64,000 nucleotides of DNA, taken from the NCBI RefSeq assembly GCF_900102225.1, contig NZ_FNBF01000002.1, forward strand, positions 107,998 through 171,997. Direction: 5' to 3'. Under the pieces are notes generated by a model, which saw only the letters and a list, made by a program, of their open reading frames with translations, was not told the origin of the DNA and did not search any database. This stretch comes from Eubacterium pyruvativorans (GTDB lineage Bacteria; Bacillota; Clostridia; Peptostreptococcales; Anaerovoracaceae). Made by a program: the position numbers and the translations under genes. Of this stretch, positions 1 through 7,190 are shown one piece after another; the stretch's first letter is position 1; every line of letters begins with the position of its first letter.

Positions 1-74
1 ATATCGACAATGGTTACGGCGCCGGTTATGTTGCCACGCAGATCAGCAGACTGGCCGTGAAAGGAGCAGAGTAA
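1..74 (+). CDS. larB: LarB C-terminal end (partial, runs off left edge)
   Basis: The first 71 bases read in one frame as a C-terminal tail containing IDNGYGAGYVATQISRL, then TAA at 72-74. LarB proteins (PurE-like carboxylase/hydrolase acting on nicotinic acid adenine dinucleotide in nickel-pincer cofactor synthesis) commonly end with a similar VDNGFGAGY segment. The stop codon shares its last A with the larC start (TAATG), which indicates translational coupling. The assignment rests on this short tail plus the larC neighbour; nothing upstream is visible. Confidence 0.7.
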   Translation, partial: IDNGYGAGYVATQISRLAVKGAE

Positions 75-1384
75 TGGAAAGCAGTGAAAAGATCCTGTAC
101 CTGGATGCGGGTGCCGGAATCAGCGGTGACATGACCGTGGCGGCGCTTCTGGATCTGGGGGCAGATCGGAAGGTGCTGGAGGATGCCCTTGCCAGTATTC
201 CGGCGGAGGGATTTCAGACGAAGATCTCCCGGGTGAAGAAGGCGGGCATCGACTGCTGTGACTTCAGCGTCATTCTGGACGAGGCTCACGAAAATCATGA
301 TCACGATATGGAATATCTCTACGGCCATGAGCACCATCACGACCATGAGCATCATCACGACCGTGAGCATGACCATATGCACGGGCATGACCATCACCAT
401 CATCATGAGCACCGGAACTATCAGGATGTGAAAGATATTTTGACAAAGGTGAACATGACCCCGGCCGCCCATGAGCTGGCCCTCCGCATTTTCTCCTTCG
501 TGGCGGAGGCGGAGGCAAAGGCCCACGGGCTTGCAGCGGACCAGGTGCATTTCCACGAGGTGGGGGCGATCGATTCCATTGTGGATGTGGTTTCGGCCGC
601 CGTCTGCTTCGACAATCTGGGCATCCGGGAAGTGATCATCCCGTCCCTGGGGGAGGGCACCGGCACCGTCCGGTGTCAGCACGGCATTCTGCCGGTGCCG
701 GTGCCGGCGACCCAGAACATTATGGAGGCAGCCGGGCTTCATTTCACCCGGATTGACGAGCGGGGCGAATTCATTACGCCCACCGGTGCGGCGATCGCGG
801 CAGCCCTCATCACATCGGACCGGCTGCCGGGCCGGTACCGGGTGCTCCGCACGGGGATCGGCGCCGGAAAGCGGGCGTACGAACACACGAATGTGCTGCG
901 GGCGATGCTGATTCAGCCGGAAGAGGAGGAGAATCCGGCGGATTCCCGCCGGATCTGGAAGCTGGAATCCAACATTGACGACAGCACCGGAGAACAGCTG
1001 GGGTTCGTTATGGATGAACTGCTGCGGGCCGGCGCCCGGGACGTTCACTATATCCCGGTTTTCATGAAAAAAAACCGTCCGGCCTATCTGCTGAATGTCA
1101 TCTGTACGGAAGGGGATATTCCGGAGATGGAACGGATCATCTTCCGTCACACCACCTCCATCGGCATCCGGCGGACGGCGATGGAACGCACGGTTCTGGA
1201 CCGGGAGAACATCCGGGTGCAGTTCGGACTGGGGGAGGCAGACGTGAAAGTCTGTACCTTTGAGGGAAAACGGATGTACTATCCGGAATATGAGAGTGTG
1301 ATCCGGATCGCCCGGGAACGGGAAATGGCCTTCGGAGACGTGTATGAGGCGATCCTGGGGTTCTGCACGGAACGGCTGCGGTAA
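74..1384 (+). CDS. larC: LarC, nickel insertion protein for the nickel-pincer nucleotide cofactor
   Basis: This 436-residue protein begins KILYLDAGAGISGDM, the typical LarC (DUF111) N-terminus with its GISGDM motif, and carries VHFHEVGAIDSIVDV about one third in. LarC is a CTP-dependent nickel insertase that completes the pincer cofactor of lactate racemase-type enzymes. Residues about 72-113 form a histidine-rich linker with runs of His, Asp and Glu, a likely nickel store. In Lactobacillus larC is split into two frames joined by frameshifting; here it is one uninterrupted frame. It overlaps the larB stop by one base. No LarA or LarE is visible, so they may lie to the left. Confidence 0.93.
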   Translation: MESSEKILYLDAGAGISGDMTVAALLDLGADRKVLEDALASIPAEGFQTKISRVKKAGIDCCDFSVILDEAHENHDHDMEYLYGHEHHHDHEHHHDREHDHMHGHDHHHHHEHRNYQDVKDILTKVNMTPAAHELALRIFSFVAEAEAKAHGLAADQVHFHEVGAIDSIVDVVSAAVCFDNLGIREVIIPSLGEGTGTVRCQHGILPVPVPATQNIMEAAGLHFTRIDERGEFITPTGAAIAAALITSDRLPGRYRVLRTGIGAGKRAYEHTNVLRAMLIQPEEEENPADSRRIWKLESNIDDSTGEQLGFVMDELLRAGARDVHYIPVFMKKNRPAYLLNVICTEGDIPEMERIIFRHTTSIGIRRTAMERTVLDRENIRVQFGLGEADVKVCTFEGKRMYYPEYESVIRIAREREMAFGDVYEAILGFCTERLR

Positions 1385-1411
1385 GCGGAACCGGGACGGA
1401 AGGGCGGAAAT

Positions 1412-1561
1412 ATCGCTCTCATCGTACTGTTCGGGCTGGGTGCTCTGATCGGTTTCACAATGGCCGGAAGTTATTCGGACCTGATGATCTGGGCCGGCTG
1501 GTGTCTGGTCTGCGCTGTCCTGGCGCTGCTTTCGGTATGGAAGGACAAAAAACAGAAATAG
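1412..1561 (+). CDS. Small two-helix membrane protein downstream of larC, start uncertain
   Basis: After the larC stop the same reading frame stays open for 58 codons to TAG at 1559-1561. It encodes two hydrophobic stretches (IALIVLFGLGALIGFTMAG and MIWAGWCLVCAVLALLSVW) followed by a basic tail KDKKQK, which looks like a real two-helix membrane protein. No ATG, GTG or TTG precedes the first helix. An ATC at 1412 sits about 8 bases after a GGAAGGGCGG purine stretch, and the first ATG is at 1460 inside the first helix. Possible explanations are a rare start codon, stop-codon readthrough from larC, or a decayed gene. I do not recognise the family. Confidence 0.35.
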   Translation: MALIVLFGLGALIGFTMAGSYSDLMIWAGWCLVCAVLALLSVWKDKKQK

Positions 1562-1573
1562 AGCGGTCACATT

Positions 1574-1622
1574 GCCGCCGGAACCCCTGGAAAAGCGGAA
1601 CGGTTCCGGCGGTGTATTTTTT
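1574..1622 (+). terminator. Intrinsic terminator after larC
   Basis: The arms CCGCCGGAACC and GGTTCCGGCGG are perfectly complementary, separated by about 16 bases, and followed by a T-rich stretch. It closes the lar transcription unit. Confidence 0.75.
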
Positions 1623-1702
1623 GTCTGCGGCGCACTTCTCCGATGCAATGCACTAAACTCGTTTCCTGCCACGAAACAGATGCAATTGTTTTGTGTGTGA
1701 TG

Positions 1703-1708
1703 TATAAT
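1703..1708 (+). promoter_or_regulatory. Probable -10 element for the aminotransferase gene
   Basis: A TATAAT hexamer lies 80 bases upstream of the chosen start codon. No good -35 hexamer sits at 17 bases, so the promoter is plausible but not certain. Confidence 0.4.
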
Positions 1709-1787
1709 AATTTCGGTGTCTGAAGGAAAGAAACAGCAGATACCGAAGAAATACAGGAGAGAATGCGATAACAGGAGGTTACAGAAA

Positions 1788-2984
1788 ATGATTTCGAAAC
1801 ATATGGCGCCGTACATGGAGGGAAACAAGACAGTCCGGGCGATGTTCGAACTGGGGAAGAATCTGGCAGCGGAGATAGGTGCGGAGAACGTGTACGATTT
1901 CAGTCTGGGCAACCCGAATGTGAATCCGCCGGAAGCGGTGAAGCAGGCGATCATCGATATTCTGAATACAGAAGATCCCCACGTGGTTCACGGATATATG
2001 TCCAATGCGGGATTTGACCTGACCCGGCAGGCGATTGCCGACAATCTGAACCAGCGCTTCGGCGGGGAAGGCGCCCACTATGCCGCAAAAAATATCGTCA
2101 TGGAAACCGGCGCAGCCTATGCGCTGAATGTGGTGCTTCGTACTATCCTGGATGATGAGGATGAGATCATCACATTTGCGCCGTACTTCCTGGAGTATGC
2201 GAACTATGTCAGAAATTACAACGGGAAGACCGTGGCCGTGCCCCAGAGTCCGGAAACCGGATTCCAGCCGAATCTGGACGCTTTCGAGAAACTGATCACA
2301 CCGCGCACGAAGGGCGTGATCATCAACAATCCGAACAATCCGACCGGTGTCATCTATACCGAGGAAACCATGACGAAGCTGGCGGCGATCCTGAAGAAGA
2401 AGGAAGAAGAATTCGGAACGGTGATTTACCTGATCAGCGACGAGCCGTACCGGGAACTGGTCTATACCGACGTGGAGGTACCGTTCGCACCGAAGTTCTA
2501 CGACGACACCATCGTCGCCTATTCCTTCAGTAAATCCCTGTCCCTTCCGGGAGAGCGCATCGGCTATCTGGCTGTGGGAGATGAGGCAGACGGCGCAGAA
2601 GAACTGCTGGCGGCCCTGGCGGTGACGACCCGGGTGCTGGGCACTGTGAATGCACCGTCCCTGATTCAGCTGGCGGTGGCCCGCTGCCTGAACGAGAAGG
2701 TGGATGTGGATTATTACAAAAAGAACGCAGAAGATCTCTATCGGATTGTAACAGAGGCAGGTTTCGAAGCAGTGAAGCCGCAGGGCGCCTTCTATCTGTG
2801 GGTCAAGGCCCCGGACGGCGATGACAATGCCTTCGTGAACGCCGGCATCGACTGCCACATCATCATGGCGGGCGGCAGCGGATTCGCCGGACCGGGATAT
2901 GTCCGTCTGGCATTCTGCGTCGACCATGAAATGATCCTGAAATCCGAGCCGGCATTCCGGGAGCTGGCGGCGAAGTACTTCTAA
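1788..2984 (+). CDS. Class I/II pyridoxal-phosphate aminotransferase
   Basis: This is a 398-residue fold-type I aminotransferase. The PLP-binding lysine is in SFSKSLSLPGERIGYL, the NNPNNPTGV motif contributes the cofactor-contacting Asn, and an SDEPYRE segment provides the Asp that pairs with the pyridine nitrogen. The start at 1788 is chosen because GGAGG lies 7 bases upstream; a longer in-frame reading from a GTG at 1716 has no ribosome site and adds residues not typical of the family. Relatives are annotated as aspartate or aromatic aminotransferases; the amino donor cannot be decided here. It is a single-gene unit between a terminator and a repeat element. Confidence 0.88.
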   Translation: MISKHMAPYMEGNKTVRAMFELGKNLAAEIGAENVYDFSLGNPNVNPPEAVKQAIIDILNTEDPHVVHGYMSNAGFDLTRQAIADNLNQRFGGEGAHYAAKNIVMETGAAYALNVVLRTILDDEDEIITFAPYFLEYANYVRNYNGKTVAVPQSPETGFQPNLDAFEKLITPRTKGVIINNPNNPTGVIYTEETMTKLAAILKKKEEEFGTVIYLISDEPYRELVYTDVEVPFAPKFYDDTIVAYSFSKSLSLPGERIGYLAVGDEADGAEELLAALAVTTRVLGTVNAPSLIQLAVARCLNEKVDVDYYKKNAEDLYRIVTEAGFEAVKPQGAFYLWVKAPDGDDNAFVNAGIDCHIIMAGGSGFAGPGYVRLAFCVDHEMILKSEPAFRELAAKYF

Positions 2985-2993
2985 GTCGAAGCC

Positions 2994-3167
2994 GGTGCGC
3001 GAAGCCGGACGGGTGCGGTCGATGAAGACGGTGCGCGAAGCCGGGCGGGTGCGACATGAACAAAAATTCGATTTTCGCACCCGATTCCGGCCGGTTCCCC
3101 TGAAAATCAAAGGCGACATAATTCAGCCTGGTGCGGAAAATCAAAAAATCGATTTTTCGCACCAGGC
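2994..3167 (+). repeat. Paired-hairpin dispersed element, copy 1
   Basis: A GC-rich direct repeat of about 24 bases (2994-3017 and 3030-3053, one mismatch) is followed by hairpin 1 (3047-3082, arms GGGTGCGA/TCGCACCC), a spacer of 43 bases, and hairpin 2 (3126-3167, arms GCCTGGTGCG and CGCACCAGGC extended by AAAATC/GATTTT). The spacer contains CCGGCCGGTTC, GAAAATC and GGCGACA, which recur in the copy near 63.5 kb. The element lies between the convergent aminotransferase and PHP genes and could also serve as a terminator for both. Confidence 0.75.
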
Positions 3168-3240
3168 TTTTGGATGGAAGGATTTGGAGATTGTAATTAT
3201 TTTACTCAAAGTGTGTGCGTCAGATAAAATTTGCGGTTTT

Positions 3241-4140
3241 TCACTCCCGCTGCCCGACATGATCCGTCATGGCAGAAATGCCGGATCGCTCTGCCGGCGG
3301 CGCAGCGTGTTCGGCCTTTTCCCTGCGGTGGCCTGCCTGGACGACGGCCGCCTGCAGGAGATTTTTTTTGTCCTCCAAAGCCTGGTTCAGCCGGTGGTTC
3401 CGGACCGGCGCCAGGATCTTCCCCATGGTGAAGTTAAACGCCTTGAAACTCCAGGTCGTCACGGCCAGGTTGCGCTTCTCGTGAATGCGGCGGTATTCCC
3501 GCTCCCGGCCGCCGAAGGCCACGATGCCCCGCTCCCGGATGCTCTCGATCATGTCGTTGTTGCAGGTAATGTCCCGGTCGAAGATGGTGTACGCCAGCCC
3601 CACGTATTTCCCCACATGGGCGTCGGTGCCGCCGATGCAGGGCAGGTCGTACTGTTCGGCCAGATCCCGGGCCCGGGAGTTGGAGCTGGCTTTTTCACAG
3701 GCGTTCAGCCCCTCCAGAAAGTCGAAATGGGACATGAGATCCGTGTCCCGCATCATTTTCCGATAAAACATGGCGCTGGAACTCTTCATTCCGAACGGAT
3801 GGGCCGGACCCAGCACGCCGCCGTAGTCGTGCACCAGCCGGATCAGGGACTCCACGGACATGCCCCGCATTTCCAGGAGCCGGAGATTGACGCCGTCCGG
3901 CATGATGACGATGTAGTGGCCGGCGTCCCGGGTGTCATATTCGATGCCCTTCAGAACCAGAAAATCCTTCGGCATGGATGCCCGGTGCAGCTTCCAGTGA
4001 CGATACCCGTTGTAGGAGTCGTGGTCCGTCACCAGCATTCCGCTGAATCCCTGATCCTTCAGAAGCTGTGCGTAATCCCGGATGCTGATCCGTGCGTCGA
4101 TGGAACCTTCTGCTGTATGACAATGCATATCAAATTTCAT
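3241..4140 (-). CDS. PHP-domain metal-dependent phosphoesterase
   Basis: A 299-residue protein opening MKFDMHCHTAEGSIDARIS, with TDHDSYNGY about 40 residues in and GGTDAHVGKYVG in the second half. These are the His/Asp metal-ligand motifs of the PHP (polymerase and histidinol phosphatase) superfamily, which hydrolyses phosphoesters with bound divalent metals. The start is chosen because the complementary strand has AGGAGG 7 bases before ATG at 4140; a longer reading to 4362 overlaps the divergent ylmH-like gene. Substrate unknown. The C-terminal 70 residues are basic and end in a low-complexity tail. Confidence 0.85.
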   Translation of the reverse strand: MKFDMHCHTAEGSIDARISIRDYAQLLKDQGFSGMLVTDHDSYNGYRHWKLHRASMPKDFLVLKGIEYDTRDAGHYIVIMPDGVNLRLLEMRGMSVESLIRLVHDYGGVLGPAHPFGMKSSSAMFYRKMMRDTDLMSHFDFLEGLNACEKASSNSRARDLAEQYDLPCIGGTDAHVGKYVGLAYTIFDRDITCNNDMIESIRERGIVAFGGREREYRRIHEKRNLAVTTWSFKAFNFTMGKILAPVRNHRLNQALEDKKNLLQAAVVQAGHRREKAEHAAPPAERSGISAMTDHVGQRE

Positions 4141-4181
4141 TGCAATTCCTCCTGTGTAATGATATACACTGAAATGGCGGG

Positions 4182-4190
4182 TGCTACAAT
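4182..4190 (+). promoter_or_regulatory. Extended -10 promoter for the S4-domain gene
   Basis: TGCTACAAT matches an extended -10 element (TG, one base, TACAAT) about 95 bases upstream of the GTG start. It places the 11-base tandem repeats at 4218-4261 in the transcribed leader. Confidence 0.4.
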
Positions 4191-4217
4191 ATGAAGAGAT
4201 GATTATTTTGTGATTTT

Positions 4218-4261
4218 TTCGGACAGACGTCGGACAGACTTCGGATAGATTTCGGACGGAC
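4218..4261. repeat. Four 11-base tandem repeats in the divergent intergenic region
   Basis: Four contiguous units of consensus TTCGGACAGAC (4218-4228, 4229-4239, 4240-4250, 4251-4261) with one to three mismatches each. The 11-base period is close to one helical turn, so equivalent bases face the same side of the DNA. They lie between the divergent PHP and S4-domain genes, just upstream of the latter's ribosome site. Confidence 0.7.
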
Positions 4262-4285
4262 AAAGATAAAAGGGGTGAACGATCG

Positions 4286-5059
4286 GTGAACAGCGATGAA
4301 TTGATACGGGGAATGGCGGAAGACCGGGCCATGCAGTGTCTGAGCAGGAATATGGTGACCAATACGGACTTTCTGGATGCTCATCAGCAGTCGATGCTGC
4401 GGCTCGCCTTCCGGGAGCCCCGGGGGTGCGGCATCTCGTTCTGGGGCGGATATGAAGATGCGGACCGCCGGATCATGGTGTGCCTTCCGGATTATGCGGA
4501 TATGGAGGCGGAATATGTGACCGGGCTTCTTTCAGTGATCCGGGCGGAACACAGCGCCCGGTCCGCGGCTTCCCGCACGGGACGGAAACTCAGTCACGGG
4601 GATTATCTGGGAGCCCTCATGGGGCTGGGGCTGAAGCGGGAGATGATCGGCGATATTCTGGTGCGGCCGGAAGGAGCGGACATTCTGGTGCTCAGCCGGG
4701 TGGCGGACTATGTTCTGCAGAACTTTTCCCAGGCCGGCAGGACGAATCTCAGCCTGACCCTTTTGCCGGTGAAGGAACTGCTTGTTCCGGTACGGGAAGG
4801 GACTTTGGTCCGGGATACGGTGGCTTCGCTCCGACTGGACGGAATCATCGCCTCCGCCTTCGGCCTGTCCCGTGGCCGGGCGGCGGCGGCGGTCCGGAGC
4901 GGCCTGGTCTTCGTGGATCACATGGAGTGTCTGGAGACAGACCGTCCGGTGGAGGAGGGAGCGGAGATCGTCCTCCGGCACAAGGGGAAGGTGATTCTGG
5001 AGGAAGTGGGCGGCACGTCCCGGAAAGGCCGGATTAACATTCTGCTGAAAAAACTGTAG
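4286..5059 (+). CDS. YlmH-like S4-domain RNA-binding protein
   Basis: This 257-residue protein has the YlmH layout: an N-terminal domain with PRGCGISFWGGYEDADR and the conserved HGDYLGALMGLGLKREMIGDI block, then a C-terminal S4 RNA-binding domain from about residue 180 (LRLDGIIASAFGLSRGRAAAAVRSGLVFVDH). YlmH homologues bind RNA/ribosomes and have been linked to rescue of stalled ribosomes; in many Firmicutes the gene sits beside divIVA and sepF, but here it stands alone. Translation starts at a GTG preceded by AGGGGTG. Confidence 0.88.
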   Translation: MNSDELIRGMAEDRAMQCLSRNMVTNTDFLDAHQQSMLRLAFREPRGCGISFWGGYEDADRRIMVCLPDYADMEAEYVTGLLSVIRAEHSARSAASRTGRKLSHGDYLGALMGLGLKREMIGDILVRPEGADILVLSRVADYVLQNFSQAGRTNLSLTLLPVKELLVPVREGTLVRDTVASLRLDGIIASAFGLSRGRAAAAVRSGLVFVDHMECLETDRPVEEGAEIVLRHKGKVILEEVGGTSRKGRINILLKKL

Positions 5060-5065
5060 AAAATC

Positions 5066-5101
5066 CTGCTGCCTCTGCTGTCGCTGCTGCCTCTGCTGTC
5101 G
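5066..5101. repeat. Two tandem copies of an 18-base unit between convergent genes
   Basis: The unit CTGCTGCCTCTGCTGTCG occurs at 5066-5083 and 5084-5101, followed by degenerate CTACTGTCG and CTTCTGCTG triplets running into the 3' end of the acyl-CoA synthetase gene. No conventional terminator is visible between these convergent genes. Confidence 0.7.
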
Positions 5102-5110
5102 CTACTGTCG

Positions 5111-6928
5111 CTAATGCTTCTGCTGCTTCTGCTGCCGTTTGATCTTTCCGGTGGTCGTCTTCTCCAGGGGCTGGTCGGTCACTTCCAGACGTAGAATCTG
5201 CTTGTAATTCGGCAGGGTTCGGTTGATGGCTTCGATATCCGCCTTCACCCGGGCTTCCGGACTTTCCGGATTTCCCTTTGCATTTCCTGCGGCACCTCCC
5301 GCAGAGCCGGACGCTTCTGCGCCTGCTGTTTCTGGGCCGGCCTCATCTGCCATCCGGTCCGGATCATAGACGATCAGCGCCTTGATGGCCAGGTCCTTGT
5401 GATTACCGTCCCGGTGCCGCGGCTCTCCGGTGACCAGACATTCGGTGACGTACGGGATTTTCTGGATCAGCGCCTCCAGTTCCTCCGGATACACATTCTT
5501 TCCGTTCTTCAGCACGATTACATTCTTGGACCTGCCGGTCAGATAGACGAAACCGTCTTCGTCGATCCGTGCCAGATCTCCGGTGTGAAGCCAGCCGTTT
5601 TCCAGCGCTTTCGCCGTTTCCTCCGGGTCCTCATAATAGCCCAGCATGACACTGGGGGATCGGACGATCAGTTCTCCGATGCCGTCCCGGTTCGGGCGGG
5701 TCAGTTCCAGATCCACACCGTACAGCGCTTTGCCGATGGAGCCTGCCCGGCGGTTCTTCGGGTCCTCCGTGGTGATCACCGGGGAAGATTCCGTCATGCC
5801 GTACCCCTGGATCACCCGGACGCCGATGGTTTCCCATCCCCTCTGGATACGGGGATCCAGGGCAGATGCACCGCTGAAGATGAAGCGGAGATTTCCCCCC
5901 AGCTGCTCGTGGATCTCCCGGAACACTCTGCGGCGGAGGTCGATGTGCAGCTTCAGCATCCGGCGGGTCAGACGGACTCCCTTCTGGAACGAGGCGATCT
6001 TCCCTTCTTTCTCGATTCCCCGGATGATCCGCTTCCACATCGCCTCAATCAGCAGCGGCACGCCGATGAAAATCGACACGTGGTACTCCTGCATATTCTT
6101 CTGAATATACTTCAGACCCTCCGGGAAGGCGGTGGAAGCCCCGCAGGCGATCATCAGCGTCTGCCCTCCGGATCCGTAGGTGTGGTGATACGGGAGGAAG
6201 GCCATGTTCCTATCTCCCCGGCGGATCCCGGTGGTGCGCTGCATGGCGTATACGTTATACAGCACATTGTGCTGACTCAGCATGACCGCCTTCGCCCGGC
6301 TGGTGGTGCCGGAAGTGAAGACCATGATGGCTGTTTCATCCGGATCGATGGGCAGCGTAGTGTAGTCCGTGTCCCCGGCCCGGAAGGCTCTCCCCCCTTC
6401 TTCCAGAAGTTCCCGGATGGACAAAAAATCTGCAGTGTGATCGTTCATACAGACGTATTCCTCCACCGGAGCGTTCATTTCCTGCAGTCTGCGGACCAGG
6501 GGCAGATGCTTGGCATCGAAAATCAGCACCTTTGCGCCGCTGCGCTCCAGAGAAGAGAACGTTTCCTCTTCTTTCAATCCCTTGTCCAGCGGGACGGAAA
6601 TCCCGATGCCGCCCAGGATGCTGAAGTGGGCGAGAACATATTCGTAGCAGTTTTCGCCCAGCAGTGCGATCCGCCGGCCGGTCCAGCCCCGGTTCTTCAT
6701 GGCGGTGCCCAGCCAGTTGATCTCTGCCCGGAATTCCCGGAAAGTTACGTGACGGTACTCAGCCGGCGACGTTTTCGTCGCTTTCCTTGTTTTTATGATA
6801 AATGCGTCCGAATTCGTATACTCCAGGGCGGCGTAATTGGCCAGTGCCCGGAAATCCCTGTGCTCGCGGGCCTCGTACTGCGGCTTCATCTGCGGGATCC
6901 GGATGTTTCCGTTCGTCATGATCTCCAT
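5111..6928 (-). CDS. AMP-forming long-chain acyl-CoA synthetase
   Basis: A 605-residue adenylate-forming enzyme: the P-loop-like motif is MVFTSGTTSRAKAVMLS, followed by GYGMTESSPV, the ATP-binding Asp in WLHTGDLARID, and the catalytic Lys in the C-terminal TTTGKIKR. It activates a carboxylic acid, probably a long-chain fatty acid, through an acyl-AMP intermediate. The C-terminal subdomain carries an insertion of about 35 Ala/Gly-rich residues (after DPDRMADEAG) that looks unstructured. The start at 6928 follows AGGAGG; 13 further upstream codons are possible but less likely. The very C-terminus is Gln/Lys-rich. Monocistronic. Confidence 0.9.
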   Translation of the reverse strand: MEIMTNGNIRIPQMKPQYEAREHRDFRALANYAALEYTNSDAFIIKTRKATKTSPAEYRHVTFREFRAEINWLGTAMKNRGWTGRRIALLGENCYEYVLAHFSILGGIGISVPLDKGLKEEETFSSLERSGAKVLIFDAKHLPLVRRLQEMNAPVEEYVCMNDHTADFLSIRELLEEGGRAFRAGDTDYTTLPIDPDETAIMVFTSGTTSRAKAVMLSQHNVLYNVYAMQRTTGIRRGDRNMAFLPYHHTYGSGGQTLMIACGASTAFPEGLKYIQKNMQEYHVSIFIGVPLLIEAMWKRIIRGIEKEGKIASFQKGVRLTRRMLKLHIDLRRRVFREIHEQLGGNLRFIFSGASALDPRIQRGWETIGVRVIQGYGMTESSPVITTEDPKNRRAGSIGKALYGVDLELTRPNRDGIGELIVRSPSVMLGYYEDPEETAKALENGWLHTGDLARIDEDGFVYLTGRSKNVIVLKNGKNVYPEELEALIQKIPYVTECLVTGEPRHRDGNHKDLAIKALIVYDPDRMADEAGPETAGAEASGSAGGAAGNAKGNPESPEARVKADIEAINRTLPNYKQILRLEVTDQPLEKTTTGKIKRQQKQQKH

Positions 6929-7071
6929 TCGATCCTCCTGCCTTCTTCGGGTTCCGATTTGGTTCAAAAAATTTAACTAATGTATTTTAGCACGGCCGGA
7001 AACGGTTGTACAGCCGAATTTTTCAGGGGTGGAATAGTCAGACAATTTGTCCATCGCTGGAAAGTGTGCGG

Positions 7072-7100
7072 TTGAACAGGCCTGTTTCCTGCGGTATAAT
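7072..7100 (+). promoter_or_regulatory. Sigma-A-type promoter of the aroE-aroK fusion
   Basis: TTGAAC, a 17-base spacer and TATAAT, ending 90 bases upstream of the start codon. This is one of the best matches to the housekeeping consensus in the window. Confidence 0.75.
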
Positions 7101-7190
7101 ATAACTATCTGCGGCTGGAGAGGGGCCGGCATCAGGCCGGGTCATGCCGCAGAATCCGCATGATTCATGACGGAAGGGAGGCGGTTGACT

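Noticed and set aside
26..1954. A 642-codon frame on the minus strand opposite larC
   Set aside because: It is the antisense shadow of larC and the aminotransferase gene in GC-rich DNA; composition is His/Arg/Pro-rich with no domain, and larC is unmistakable on the other strand.
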